A stretch of DNA of 64,000 bases from the NCBI RefSeq assembly GCF_014651615.1, contig NZ_BMXF01000002.1:661439-725438 (forward strand), given 5' to 3'. This DNA comes from Persicitalea jodogahamensis. Its GTDB lineage: Bacteria; Bacteroidota; Bacteroidia; Cytophagales; Spirosomataceae. The position numbers and the translations under genes were made by a program. Shown here in pieces: positions 51,064-60,612 of this stretch; the stretch's first letter is position 1; each line of letters starts with the position of its first letter. Under the pieces are notes generated by a model that saw nothing but the letters and a program-made list of their open reading frames with translations, ran no database searches and had not been told where the DNA came from.

Positions 51064-54000
51064 ATGAAACTTATTTTTACGCTTTTGGTGGCCATGCTGT
51101 TGGCTGCTTCCAGTTTCGCCCAGACCTCCAACGTCTATTTTACTTCTTTTCCCACGCTCACGCCAGATGGCGGTACCATCATTTTCAGCTACGAGTCGGA
51201 CCTTTGGAAAGTACCCGTCAGTGGCGGCAACGCCACGCGCCTCACTGCCATGCAGGGCGCCGAAACCCGACCGCGTGTATCGCCCGACGGACAATGGCTG
51301 GCGTTTTCGGCCACCGAAGGCGGTAACGACGATGTGTATGTAATGCCCCTGAACGGCGGACCAATCCGGCAGCTGACCTACCACAGCAGCTCCGACCAGG
51401 TAGAAAGCTGGTCGTGGGATTCCGAAACGATATATTTCGAGTCGGGCCAGCAGAATGGCGGTACTACCTACACCGTGGCGCTCGACGGTGGTACCCCCAG
51501 GCGGATGTTCGGACACTACTTCAACCGCATCCACAGTGTGGCCGAAGCTCCCAACGGCGACCTTTACTTCAACGATACCTGGGAGAGCGATAACCAAGCC
51601 ACGCGCAAAGGCTACAAGGGGGAATTTAATCCTGATATTCAATATTATAATCCCAAAACCAAAGCCTATAAACGCCTGACCGACTACCTTGGTAAAGATA
51701 TGTGGGCCACCATTGACCGCTCTGGAACCGTCTATTTTGTTTCGGATGAAGGCAACGGGCAGTACAACCTCTATACTTTTAAAGAGGGCAAAAAAACGCC
51801 GCTTACCCATTTTCCCGAAGCGATCAAACACCCGCAGGTAAGTGCCGATGGCCGGAAGGTAGTTTTTGAGAAAGGTTACCAACTCTGGCAGTACGATGTC
51901 GCTACCAAGCAATCAACTCTTGTCCCCCTTGTTCTACCCCAAAACCTGACATTGCCCAAATTGCAGGATTTTGACGTAAAGAGTAAAATTTCTGCCTTCG
52001 ATGTCGCACCTGACAATAAGAAACTGGCCTTTGTTTCGCGCGGGGCGCTGTTCGTATCGGACAAGGAGGGGAAATTCGTTCAGCAACTCAATACCCGCCC
52101 CGAAGAGCGGGTATTGGAAGTAAAGTGGCTGGCCGACAGTCTCACGCTACTGTACAGCCAAACCGTGAATGGCTACGCCAACTGGTTTACGCAAACCGCC
52201 GATGGAAAAGGGCAGGAAAAGCAGATTACTACCGACCAGCAAGGAAACCGCCACCTCACGCTTAACGACAAGCTAACCCAGGCTGTGTACTTAAGCGGAC
52301 GGAATGAGGTGCGTTTAATGGATCTCAAGACCCTGATAAGTACCACCGTAGCCAACGAAGAACTCTGGGCATTCCAGAATGATGTCCCAAGCTTTTCCGC
52401 CAATGGTGAGTACATTGCCTTCACGGCTCACCGCGATTTCGAACGGGAGATTTACCTCTATCACATCAAGGATAAAAAGCTCATCAACCTGACCAAATCA
52501 GGCGTGTCGGAGGGCGAGCCGACCTGGTCGCCCGATGGGAAGTACCTGTATTTTGTTTCGGATTTGTTGAAGCCAAACTACCCTTTCGGTTCGGATAAAA
52601 CCAAGATTTACCGCCTTCCGCTGACCAAAATGGACGAACCGTTCCGGGGGGAGGAGTTTGAAAAACTATTTGAAAAAGAAGATAAGAAGGACGACAAAAA
52701 AGAAGAAGACGAAAAGGGGAAAGGGAAGAAGAAAAAAGAAAATAAGGATACGAAGAAAGAGGACGAGAAGCCTTTCGTGACGATGGCGTTGGATACGGTG
52801 GACATTATGGAGCGGCTCGAACAAATCGGGCCGGATTTTGGGGCGCAGGAAAATGTTGCTGTGGTTCAGAAAGACGACAAGACGTACATCTTGTACGTTT
52901 CGAACCACGAGGAAGGCAAGGAAGCCCTGTGGCGCACGACCCTGGAACCGTTCGAGGAACCCAAAACTGAGAAAGTGGCGGACGGGATTTCTTCTTACGA
53001 CCTGGTGCGGGCCGATAAGTCGTACTATCTGCTTGCGGGGGGCGTCATCCGCACGCTTGACCTCGAAGGCGGCAAAACCAAAGATATTGCCGTCGATTAC
53101 ACCTTCCGCAAAAATCTGAAAGATGAGTTCCGGCAGATGTACTACGAGGCTTGGGCGGGCGTGGAGGAAAATTTTTACAGCGGCGATTTTCACGGCACCG
53201 ACTGGCAGGCCATGCGCGACAATTACGCAAAGTACCTGCCTTATCTCACCGATCGCGAGGATTTTCGCACCCTGTTCAACGATATGCTGGGCGAGCTGAA
53301 TGCCTCGCACCTGGGCTTCTACACCCGCGGCGATGAGGAAGAAGTCTTTTATGAAAATGCCACCATGGAAAGTGGCCTGCTTTTCGATCCAGCTCAGCCG
53401 TATCGCGTGGCGCGAATCGTGAAGCGCAGTGCGCTGGATAAAGAAAAAAAGAGCGTGAAACCCGGCGACCTGTTACTGGAAGTGAACGGCGAAACCGTGG
53501 ATACGACGCGCAACCGGGACTACTACTTTACCAAGCCTTCCCGAGATGACGAAATGAAGCTGACCTTCCGACGGGCCGGGGCTGATACCAACTACACCGT
53601 GAGGCTTCATCCGCAAAGCTCATTGAGTGGAAATCTTTACGATGAGTGGCAGGACTGGAATCAGCGGTATGTGGACGAGAAAAGCAAGAACCGCATCGCC
53701 TATGTCCACATGAAGAACATGGGCATGGGCGAGTACGAAGATTTTGTGAAAGACATGACCCGCGACTGGTATAACAAGGAGGCTCTTATTTTAGATTTGC
53801 GCTACAACACGGGCGGCAACGTCCACGATCTGGTACTTCAATTCTTGTCCCAGAAACCCTACCTGAAATGGAAGTACCGGGGAGGAGCGTTCACGCTGCA
53901 ACCTAACTTTGGGGTGGCTGCCAAACCCATCGTGATGCTCATAAACGAGCAATCGCTCTCCGATGCCGAAATGACCGCCACAGGCTTCAAAGCTCTGAAA

Positions 54001-54243
54001 TTGGGCAAGGTCATCGGTACTGAAACCTACCGCTGGATTATTTTCACTTCCGGCAAGGGGCTGGTGGATGGGTCCTTTTTCCGGCTTCCATCTTGGGGAT
54101 GCTACACCCTCGATGGCGACGACATCGAAAAAGAGGGCGTCAAGCCCGATATTTACGTCAAACAAACTTTCGTCCAGCGGCTTGCCGACGAGGACCCGCA
54201 ACTCGACCGGGCGATCGCGGAGATTATGGGGGAGTTGAAATAG
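51064..54243 (+). CDS. Tricorn-type S41 protease, exported
   Basis: A large protease of 1059 residues. The ATG at 51064 gives a clean signal peptide (MKLIFTLLVAMLLAASSFAQ); the TTG at 51037 would add nine residues. Domains in order: two beta-propellers (residues about 25-540; repeats such as GNATRLTAMQGAETRPRVSPDG), a very Lys/Glu-rich linker (about 540-580), a helical core, a PDZ domain (about 765-855, KPGDLLLEVNGETVDTTRNR), and the S41 catalytic domain. Catalytic residues are visible by analogy with tricorn: Ser-His in NASHLGFYTR, Ser-Asp in QSLSDAEMTATGF, and Glu in EKEGVKPDI. It should degrade peptides in the periplasm. Confidence 0.94.
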   Translation: MKLIFTLLVAMLLAASSFAQTSNVYFTSFPTLTPDGGTIIFSYESDLWKVPVSGGNATRLTAMQGAETRPRVSPDGQWLAFSATEGGNDDVYVMPLNGGPIRQLTYHSSSDQVESWSWDSETIYFESGQQNGGTTYTVALDGGTPRRMFGHYFNRIHSVAEAPNGDLYFNDTWESDNQATRKGYKGEFNPDIQYYNPKTKAYKRLTDYLGKDMWATIDRSGTVYFVSDEGNGQYNLYTFKEGKKTPLTHFPEAIKHPQVSADGRKVVFEKGYQLWQYDVATKQSTLVPLVLPQNLTLPKLQDFDVKSKISAFDVAPDNKKLAFVSRGALFVSDKEGKFVQQLNTRPEERVLEVKWLADSLTLLYSQTVNGYANWFTQTADGKGQEKQITTDQQGNRHLTLNDKLTQAVYLSGRNEVRLMDLKTLISTTVANEELWAFQNDVPSFSANGEYIAFTAHRDFEREIYLYHIKDKKLINLTKSGVSEGEPTWSPDGKYLYFVSDLLKPNYPFGSDKTKIYRLPLTKMDEPFRGEEFEKLFEKEDKKDDKKEEDEKGKGKKKKENKDTKKEDEKPFVTMALDTVDIMERLEQIGPDFGAQENVAVVQKDDKTYILYVSNHEEGKEALWRTTLEPFEEPKTEKVADGISSYDLVRADKSYYLLAGGVIRTLDLEGGKTKDIAVDYTFRKNLKDEFRQMYYEAWAGVEENFYSGDFHGTDWQAMRDNYAKYLPYLTDREDFRTLFNDMLGELNASHLGFYTRGDEEEVFYENATMESGLLFDPAQPYRVARIVKRSALDKEKKSVKPGDLLLEVNGETVDTTRNRDYYFTKPSRDDEMKLTFRRAGADTNYTVRLHPQSSLSGNLYDEWQDWNQRYVDEKSKNRIAYVHMKNMGMGEYEDFVKDMTRDWYNKEALILDLRYNTGGNVHDLVLQFLSQKPYLKWKYRGGAFTLQPNFGVAAKPIVMLINEQSLSDAEMTATGFKALKLGKVIGTETYRWIIFTSGKGLVDGSFFRLPSWGCYTLDGDDIEKEGVKPDIYVKQTFVQRLADEDPQLDRAIAEIMGELK

Positions 54244-54264
54244 GCATCGGCTTTTTACAACGAA

Positions 54265-54297
54265 AACTTCCCGAAAGCTCGAAGCTTTCGGGAAGTT
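54265..54297. terminator. 15-bp perfect hairpin after the tricorn gene
   Basis: AACTTCCCGAAAGCT (54265-54279) and its exact complement (54283-54297) surround a 3-nt loop, 21 bases after the stop and 61 bases before the convergent transglycosylase stop. It lacks a good T-tract, so it may be a shared terminator. Confidence 0.6.
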
Positions 54298-54358
54298 GGT
54301 ACGGTTTTCATCTGTAACGCAAAGAAACGGAAAAAGCCGACTGCCGATAGCCAAAGTA

Positions 54359-55162
54359 CTACCTCGCGCTCGCCAGCAGTAAAGCCTGCGCTACATCGGC
54401 GGCTTCGCGCTTACGCTTCATGTAGGTCATTACCTTGGTTACGGTGCCTTCCTTGGCCCAGGTACTGCTGCGCTCGGGCTGGTTCACCCATTCCTTTACG
54501 GCCACCAGCCGGTAAACATACTTGGTCGTTTCGCCGTTCAGGCGCAGAGCGAAGTAGTTGTCCTTATCCTGCTTGTCCATGTGGCGGATGATGCGGTTCG
54601 GGCCGGCATTGTAGGCAGCTGCTACCAATGTCCAATCCCCCAGCTCGTTATAAAGCCATTTGAGGTACCTGGCCGCGGCTTTGGTGGATTTTATCAAATC
54701 CTTCCGCTCGTCAATCTGATCGTTCACGACCAGGCCTAATCCTTGTGCCGTCGCGGGCATGAATTGCCAGTAGCCCGTAGCCCCGCGCGGCGAAACAGCT
54801 TCGCCATTCATCGCGCTTTCGATGTAGGGGACGTACTTGAAGTCGGAGGGAATACCGTGCTTTTTCAGGATGGTTTCGATCTGCTTCATCTTTTTCTTGG
54901 CACCTACGCGGGAGCGCGCAAAAGAAGGGTGATCGTAAAAGCGGACGGCGGTTTGGTAGCGTTTCGCTACCGTGGAATGATGCAGGGGCAGGGTGTCGCC
55001 ACAAAACTGCACATCAAGAATGCTTAAATCAAAATTTGGTTCTACTGCTGTTACGGCTGGCTCCGAAGTGACTTCGGTAGCAGGTGTTTCAGTATCTGTG
55101 CGATCGAAAGTAAACACGCCCAGAGACATTACCGATACGGCAATCATTAAGAATCGTATCAT
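54359..55162 (-). CDS. Lytic murein transglycosylase (MltD/SLT type)
   Basis: This 267-residue exported enzyme cleaves peptidoglycan glycan strands. After an N-terminal hydrophobic signal (IRFLMIAVSVMSLGVFTF) comes the SLT domain: KKHGIPSDFKYVPYIESAMNGEAVSPRGATGYWQFMPATAQGLGL, with the catalytic Glu in IESAM, then AAARYLKWLYNELGDWTLVAAAYNAGPNRI. The C-terminal part is helical (WVNQPERSSTWAKEGTVTKVMTYMKRKRE). No LysM repeats are present, so it is shorter than E. coli MltD. Confidence 0.92.
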   Translation of the reverse strand: MIRFLMIAVSVMSLGVFTFDRTDTETPATEVTSEPAVTAVEPNFDLSILDVQFCGDTLPLHHSTVAKRYQTAVRFYDHPSFARSRVGAKKKMKQIETILKKHGIPSDFKYVPYIESAMNGEAVSPRGATGYWQFMPATAQGLGLVVNDQIDERKDLIKSTKAAARYLKWLYNELGDWTLVAAAYNAGPNRIIRHMDKQDKDNYFALRLNGETTKYVYRLVAVKEWVNQPERSSTWAKEGTVTKVMTYMKRKREAADVAQALLLASAR

Positions 55163-55615
55163 GCATAATCAGGTTCGTTCTACATAATTTAATAGTCAGC
55201 AAAGGTAACGTGATTGTGTAAAAAAAGTTTTACCATTCGATAAAAAACTGACTAACAGGGCTTAGTGAGCTCTGAAAATGACAATATCTCTTATTGAATT
55301 ATATAGAGCAATCTTTGTAAAATGCAATTTTTATAATTCTACAAACTGTGAAATTGTCGAAACAATGATTTGCAAAACGATGAAAAGACAAAGGTATTGT
55401 CGGTAAATGGCCGAAAGCGGCTAAGAAGCGTTTTCGTGTCGATTTGGTACTTTCCAAGAAAAGAGCACTGAGAAGAGAAAAAGCAAAAAAAAGGGGGAGA
55501 AAACGACTTTTTCCGAGAAAATCAGGGGAAAGAGTTTGTAGAATTTTGTTCTATTTCAATATGAATTAGTACAAAATACAGTTGACAAGAGGTAGTTTTC
55601 GGTCGAAACGGCTCG
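55163..55615. other. 453-base AT-rich gap without a gene
   Basis: No coding frame is convincing here. A minus-strand TACCTTTG box (55200-55207) lies 38 bases before the transglycosylase start. A 13-bp inverted repeat, AATTCTACAAACT (55335-55347) and its complement (55533-55545), spans 211 bases. Within it is a nearly all-purine run at about 55456-55504, which on the minus strand is a pyrimidine-rich tract downstream of xdhC-like transcription. Confidence 0.5.
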
Positions 55616-56728
55616 TTAACGCTCGTGAATTGTGGATGACCGCTCCCGCAACATTCCGCCTTTGCGCTGGGAAAACACCGATCTGATTTCAGCTACCATC
55701 GATAGCGCAATCTCTTCCGGTGTAATTGCTCCGATATCCAGGCCAACGGGCGCAAAAATTCGCTCCCCAGTTTCCTGAGAAATGAGTATACCGTCCTCGC
55801 GCAATTCTGTAAAAATTCTTTCGGCCCGTACCCGCGGGCCAAGCAGACCGATATAAGGGGCGTCCAGTACCAGTGGTAAGTTGCTCTTATCCGTTTTGTA
55901 ATCGTGCGACATAAGAATAACCGCCGAAAAGTCATCAATCAGTGTGGGGGAAAAATCCTCCGGCGAAACTACGGCGCTGACCAGCGCGGCCACTTCCCGG
56001 TGAATTTTTTGCGGATTGGCCACAATAGTCGCACGCCAGCCCGCTTCCTTTATTACTTTGACCAGCGGGAAAACGTCATACTGATGCCCCATAATAATCA
56101 CGTGCAGCTCGGGGGGCAGAAATTCAGCAAAAACTTCCAGTTCGCGACCATCATCCAGCACCAGTGACACAGCCGCTGATTTTCTAGTATTCAACACCAG
56201 TTGAATTTCCTGTTCCAAGCGCTCGACGAACGACCTGTCCCCCAATCCTCGCAGATTCTCCCGATCGTCGTAACGAATGATATGTCCCATTTCGAAGCCG
56301 TTCAGCTCGCCTTCCAGTTTGGTGATGGTCAGCAGCACATTGGTTTGGCGGCGATCAGCCACAACCTCCTGCAAAACCGAAATCGGGCTATGCGGGTCAT
56401 CGGGCAAAACGGGCGTCAGCAGTACGTCGATGATACCGTTGCACCCCAGACCTACCCCTATCTGGTGGGCATCGTCCTCGGTGGTATCGTACGTAACCAA
56501 GCTTGGTTTCGACCGGGCGATGGCCAGTCGCGCCTTTTTTAGCGCGTCACCTTCCAGACAGCCGCCACTGATACCACCCACCCAGGTGCCATCATCAACC
56601 ACCAGCATCCGCGCGCCCGTGCGGCGGTACGACGAACCCTCCACCCGCACCACGGTAGCCAGGGCGGCGTGCTGTGTATCGTAATTGAGACGGTCGTATG
56701 CGGCGAGGATGGATTTGATTTCTTTCAT
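55616..56728 (-). CDS. XdhC/CoxI-family molybdoenzyme maturation protein
   Basis: A 370-residue cytoplasmic protein of the XdhC/CoxI family, which binds and sulfurates molybdenum cofactor before insertion into xanthine dehydrogenase-type enzymes. The ATG at 56728 (MKEIKSILAAYDRL) suits the family. The N-terminal domain has TVVRVEGSSYRRTGARMLVVDDGTWVGGISGGCLEGD; the C-terminal Rossmann domain has HVIIMGHQYDVFPLVKVIKEAGWRATIVANP, AVILMSHDYKTDKSNLPLVL and YIGLLGPRVRAERI. No xanthine dehydrogenase genes lie in the window. It is followed upstream, on the same strand, by a MoeB-like gene. Confidence 0.93.
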   Translation of the reverse strand: MKEIKSILAAYDRLNYDTQHAALATVVRVEGSSYRRTGARMLVVDDGTWVGGISGGCLEGDALKKARLAIARSKPSLVTYDTTEDDAHQIGVGLGCNGIIDVLLTPVLPDDPHSPISVLQEVVADRRQTNVLLTITKLEGELNGFEMGHIIRYDDRENLRGLGDRSFVERLEQEIQLVLNTRKSAAVSLVLDDGRELEVFAEFLPPELHVIIMGHQYDVFPLVKVIKEAGWRATIVANPQKIHREVAALVSAVVSPEDFSPTLIDDFSAVILMSHDYKTDKSNLPLVLDAPYIGLLGPRVRAERIFTELREDGILISQETGERIFAPVGLDIGAITPEEIALSMVAEIRSVFSQRKGGMLRERSSTIHER

Positions 56729-56835
56729 TTTATTAAAATACAAAGCCACAAAGTTCCAAAAGGACAAAGTGGTAAAGCGAAATGGTTTGTTACGATCAGC
56801 ATTGCAAGATTAAACACACCTGCACTATAACCAAA

Positions 56836-57921
56836 TTAATTCCAGTCTCTCACCGTTGCGATGCCTCCCTTCAACTGCCTGAACGTATGGTTCGGTAACG
56901 CGGGAGCCAGGATTTCGTAAGCTTTGCGACTCCTTACGCCTGATTGGCAACATAGCACCACACTGGTGCGGGCCAGAAGCTCGGGGATGTGCTGTTCAAT
57001 GGTACTTAAAGGCCAGTTGACGCCGCCGAGGTTGAACTGTAAATACTCATGAGGTTCGCGTACATCTACCAGTAGCGGTGGGACGAGTTCCTGCATGACT
57101 AGTTCGAGCTCCTCGTAATCGATTTCTTCTAAACCCGCCGTCGGGATGGCGCAGGTTTCACCGTAGTCGTTCTGTAAATCAGTGATATTTCGGGATTCAG
57201 GACGGGAGGCAAATTGATATTTTTGGAACGAGGTCCGTAGCGCGTCATAAACCAGTATGCTCCCAGAAAGTACCTCTCCCAATCCGGTGATGAGCTTAAC
57301 CGTTTCCATTGCCTGCAATGAACCAATGATGCCCGGTAGAACTCCGATCACGCCGGTTTCGGCGCAGTTAGGTACTTCGCCCTCTCCCGGCGGTGTGGGA
57401 TACAGACAACGGTAAGTCGGGCCGTTTTGGTAGTTGAAAACGCTGACTTGCCCCTCGAATTTATAAATCGAACCAAACACCAGAGGCTTGTCCAGCAATA
57501 CACAGGCATCGTTCACCAGATAGCGCGTCGGGAAATTGTCCGAGCCGTCCACCACAATTTGGTACTCCCTGATAATAGATAAAGCATTTTCTTTCTTGAG
57601 TCCTTCGGGATGCGTAAGAATTTGAATGTGCGGATTCAGTGTTTTCAATCGCTCCGCCGCTGCTTCCGCCTTGTTTCGTCCCACATCCTGCACCGTGAAA
57701 AGTACCTGACGGTGCAGATTGCTGATTTCCACCTGATCAAAATCTACGACACCTAGCGTACCCACGCCGGCTGCCGCGAGGTAGGTCAGCGCCGGACTTC
57801 CTAATCCGCCCGCCCCGATTACCAGCACGCGCGCATCTTTCAGACGTTGCTGACCTGTAGTACCCAGTTCGGGTAAAGTGAGTTGGCGCAGGTAATGGTT
57901 TTGTTCAGCGGGAGAAAGCAT
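56836..57921 (-). CDS. MoeB/ThiF-type adenylyltransferase with C-terminal rhodanese domain
   Basis: This 361-residue cytoplasmic E1-like enzyme should activate the C-terminus of a sulfur-carrier protein (MoaD or ThiS). The N-terminal domain has the ATP loop GAGGLGSPALTYLAAAGVGTLGVVDFDQVEISNLHRQVLF and DGSDNFPTRYLVNDAC. The zinc site of E. coli MoeB is not intact: YRCLYPTPP keeps one of the first two cysteines and the second CxxC is absent. The rhodanese domain (about residues 260-361) has VREPHEYLQFNLGGVNWPLS and the active loop CCQSGVRSRKAYEIL, as in MoeZ/Uba4-like fusions. It lies 107 bases from the XdhC-like gene, suggesting molybdenum cofactor work. Confidence 0.92.
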   Translation of the reverse strand: MLSPAEQNHYLRQLTLPELGTTGQQRLKDARVLVIGAGGLGSPALTYLAAAGVGTLGVVDFDQVEISNLHRQVLFTVQDVGRNKAEAAAERLKTLNPHIQILTHPEGLKKENALSIIREYQIVVDGSDNFPTRYLVNDACVLLDKPLVFGSIYKFEGQVSVFNYQNGPTYRCLYPTPPGEGEVPNCAETGVIGVLPGIIGSLQAMETVKLITGLGEVLSGSILVYDALRTSFQKYQFASRPESRNITDLQNDYGETCAIPTAGLEEIDYEELELVMQELVPPLLVDVREPHEYLQFNLGGVNWPLSTIEQHIPELLARTSVVLCCQSGVRSRKAYEILAPALPNHTFRQLKGGIATVRDWN

Positions 57922-58146
57922 GATAGAATCGCAAAAAGTGGATACAGGAAGGGTACTAATTGGGGGAAACGCTTAAAAGGCCGTGTCCGGTTCCGAACGA
58001 AAGTGTTCGATTTCGGACAGGTACTTTACCATTTTCGAGTCTAAGCTACTGGTTTTCAAATAAGAAACCGTTTGGCATGGGTTTTAACTTACTTTAAATA
58101 TCGACACCGGGATAACGCACCGCTTCTCCCCATAAGACTGAAAACT

Positions 58147-60573
58147 ATGCTGCTCAACTACCTTAAAATTGCCTACCGCAACCTGATTCGCAATCGCGTA
58201 TTCAGTCTCATCAACATCGTTGGTTTGGGCCTGGGCATCGCGGCTTTTGTATTTATTCTGGAATATGTGAGTCTGGAAAAGAGCGTAAATCAGTTTCACG
58301 CCAACCTGCCCCAAATGTACCGGGTCCTCAATGAGGATATCGAAGGCAACTCCTGGCCCGAGATCGTGCCAGGCTTTGCACCTTTGGCGCAGGAGAAATT
58401 TCCCGAAATCAAAGAGTACTGCCGCTTTGAGGAAGGCGTGGCGCAGGGTGTAGTGCAAAATGTGGCTGACAACGTGCCGTTCCGGGAAATGGACATTGGC
58501 TACGCGGAAGGGAATTTTTTCTCTTTTTTCAGTTTTCCCTTGCTGCACGGACAGGCCGCAAGTCTGGCCCAGCCCAATGTGGTTTTTCTATCCGAGTCGG
58601 CCGCCCACAAATATTTTGCCGACGACGACCCCATGGGAAAGCTCCTGGTTCTCAACAATCAGTTTGGCAAAACTACCTATACCGTGAAAGGTACGTATGC
58701 GGACATGACCGACCAGTCCGACATTCGGTACGACATGGTTTTCTCGCTTGAAACGCTGAGAAATCCGGCCAATCTCAATACCAACGACTGGGCCAACCTC
58801 GATAACTTTGATTCGGAGTACATCAATACGTTCTTGCTGCTGAAAGAAAACGCGGACTACCGGAAGCTGGAAGCGAAAATAAATGCCCTCCGCCAGGAAG
58901 TGGCCGAAGAGGACACTGGCGTAAAGTTTCGCCTGCAACCCGCCGCCACTATCCATCTGGCGGCTTCCCTCAACGAATCTTTGCAAACGACCGGCAACAT
59001 AAAGTACGTCTACATGCTGGCGGGCATTGCGCTGCTCATTCTGCTGATCGCCTGGTTCAACTACGTTAACCTTTCCACCGCCAATTCCCTGAAACGCGCC
59101 GGCGAAGTGGGTGTGCGGAAGTCGGTGGGGGCCACGCAGGGCAACCTTATCGGCCAGTTCCTGAGTGAGTCACTGCTAACCAATTTGTTAGGCTTTGGAC
59201 TGGCGCTGGTACTCGTCGTATCGATGCAACCGTTTTTCGTAGCGTTGATTGGGAAGGACGTTTCGCTCGAGATGCTTGGTGAAACGCCCGTGTGGGCTTA
59301 CGGTCTGGGAATGCTGCTGGCGGGCACGCTGCTCTCGGGCTTCTACACGGCCTGGATGCTTTCCAATTTTGAGCCTATCGAAACGCTGAAAGGCAAAGTG
59401 ACTACCAACACAAAAGGTATTTGGCTGCGCAAAGGGCTGGTCGTGGGGCAGTTTGTTATTTCTACTTGCCTTATTCTGGCCACAATCGTTATTTACAGCC
59501 AGTTGCAGTACATGCAAAATATGGATCTGGGCATCCAGAGCGAGCAGATGCTGGTTGTTCAGGGACCGCAGATCGGGCAGGACAGTGCGATTGCCATCCG
59601 TAAAAGCGCCTTCGCCGGGGCGCTGGCGCAGGAAAGTTTTGTGGAAGAATACGGTACTTCGGGTAGTGTGCCGGGCCGCTATTATAATTTCAAAACATCG
59701 GGCTTCACGCAGCCGGGTTCCCGGCCGAAAGATGAATTGAAGGCGTACGCTTTCGCCCTCATCGGCGACCGCTACCTGAAAACCTACGGCATTCCGCTGG
59801 TGGCCGGGCGTAATTTTACCCCCCAGGAAGTAGCCGTGGAATGGAACGACAATTCCAAAGTGCTGCTCAACGAGCGGGCCGTTGCTGAACTGGGCTTTCG
59901 GTCACCCGAGGAAGCCCTGCGGACCAAGGTCAAGTGGGACGAGCGGTACCTGGATGTCATTGGCGTGGTGGCCGACTACCACCACACGAGTGTGCAGAAT
60001 AGTATCGACCCCATTATCTTTTATCCCCAAAATTCCACCAGTTATTACAGCATCCGTCTGACGCCCGACCGCATGGGCGAGAAAATGGCCACGCTGGAAA
60101 AGCTTTACAAATCCTCTTTTCCCGGAAATCCGTTCGAGTATTTTTTCGTGGATGAAAACTACCAGAAAGCCTACGCCGAAGAGCGGCAGTATAGTCAGCT
60201 ATTTACGGTGGCCTCCATTCTGGCGATCTTCATCGCGTGTTTGGGGCTGTTTGGCCTGGCGACGTTTACCGTGGAGTCAAGAACCAAGGAGATCGGTGTC
60301 CGCAAAGTACTAGGCGCCAGCGTGACTAGTATCGTCACCTTGCTCAGCAAAGATTTTCTGAAGCTTGTGGGAGTGGCCATTCTTGTCGCCTCGCCCGTGG
60401 CGGCCTACTTTCTGAAGCAGTGGCTGCAGGATTTCGCCTACCGCATCGACATCGAGTGGTGGGTATACGGCCTGGCGGCGGTGTTAGCCGTGTCGATTGC
60501 CTTCATAACGGTCGGCTACCAATCCATAAAGGCCGGGCTGATGAACCCGGTGGATTCCTTGCGCTCGGAGTAA
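58147..60573 (+). CDS. MacB/FtsX-type ABC transporter permease
   Basis: An 808-residue inner-membrane permease from the ATG at 58147 (MLLNYLKIAYRNLIRNRVFSLINIVGLGLGIAAFVFILEYVS); the longer frame from 58072 has an unrelated leader. It has two repeats, each with a MacB-type periplasmic domain followed by an FtsX domain (YVYMLAGIALLILLIAWFNYVNLSTANSLKRAGEVGVRKSVGA and FTVASILAIFIACLGLFGLATFTVESRTKEIGVRKVLGAS). It ends in the usual INPVDSLRSE-like tail (MNPVDSLRSE). The ATPase partner is not adjacent, as is common for this Bacteroidota group. Its cargo is unknown. Confidence 0.93.
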   Translation: MLLNYLKIAYRNLIRNRVFSLINIVGLGLGIAAFVFILEYVSLEKSVNQFHANLPQMYRVLNEDIEGNSWPEIVPGFAPLAQEKFPEIKEYCRFEEGVAQGVVQNVADNVPFREMDIGYAEGNFFSFFSFPLLHGQAASLAQPNVVFLSESAAHKYFADDDPMGKLLVLNNQFGKTTYTVKGTYADMTDQSDIRYDMVFSLETLRNPANLNTNDWANLDNFDSEYINTFLLLKENADYRKLEAKINALRQEVAEEDTGVKFRLQPAATIHLAASLNESLQTTGNIKYVYMLAGIALLILLIAWFNYVNLSTANSLKRAGEVGVRKSVGATQGNLIGQFLSESLLTNLLGFGLALVLVVSMQPFFVALIGKDVSLEMLGETPVWAYGLGMLLAGTLLSGFYTAWMLSNFEPIETLKGKVTTNTKGIWLRKGLVVGQFVISTCLILATIVIYSQLQYMQNMDLGIQSEQMLVVQGPQIGQDSAIAIRKSAFAGALAQESFVEEYGTSGSVPGRYYNFKTSGFTQPGSRPKDELKAYAFALIGDRYLKTYGIPLVAGRNFTPQEVAVEWNDNSKVLLNERAVAELGFRSPEEALRTKVKWDERYLDVIGVVADYHHTSVQNSIDPIIFYPQNSTSYYSIRLTPDRMGEKMATLEKLYKSSFPGNPFEYFFVDENYQKAYAEERQYSQLFTVASILAIFIACLGLFGLATFTVESRTKEIGVRKVLGASVTSIVTLLSKDFLKLVGVAILVASPVAAYFLKQWLQDFAYRIDIEWWVYGLAAVLAVSIAFITVGYQSIKAGLMNPVDSLRSE

Positions 60574-60612
60574 GGTCAATAAAAGAAAGCGAACTTTTAC
60601 TTTATAGACAGC

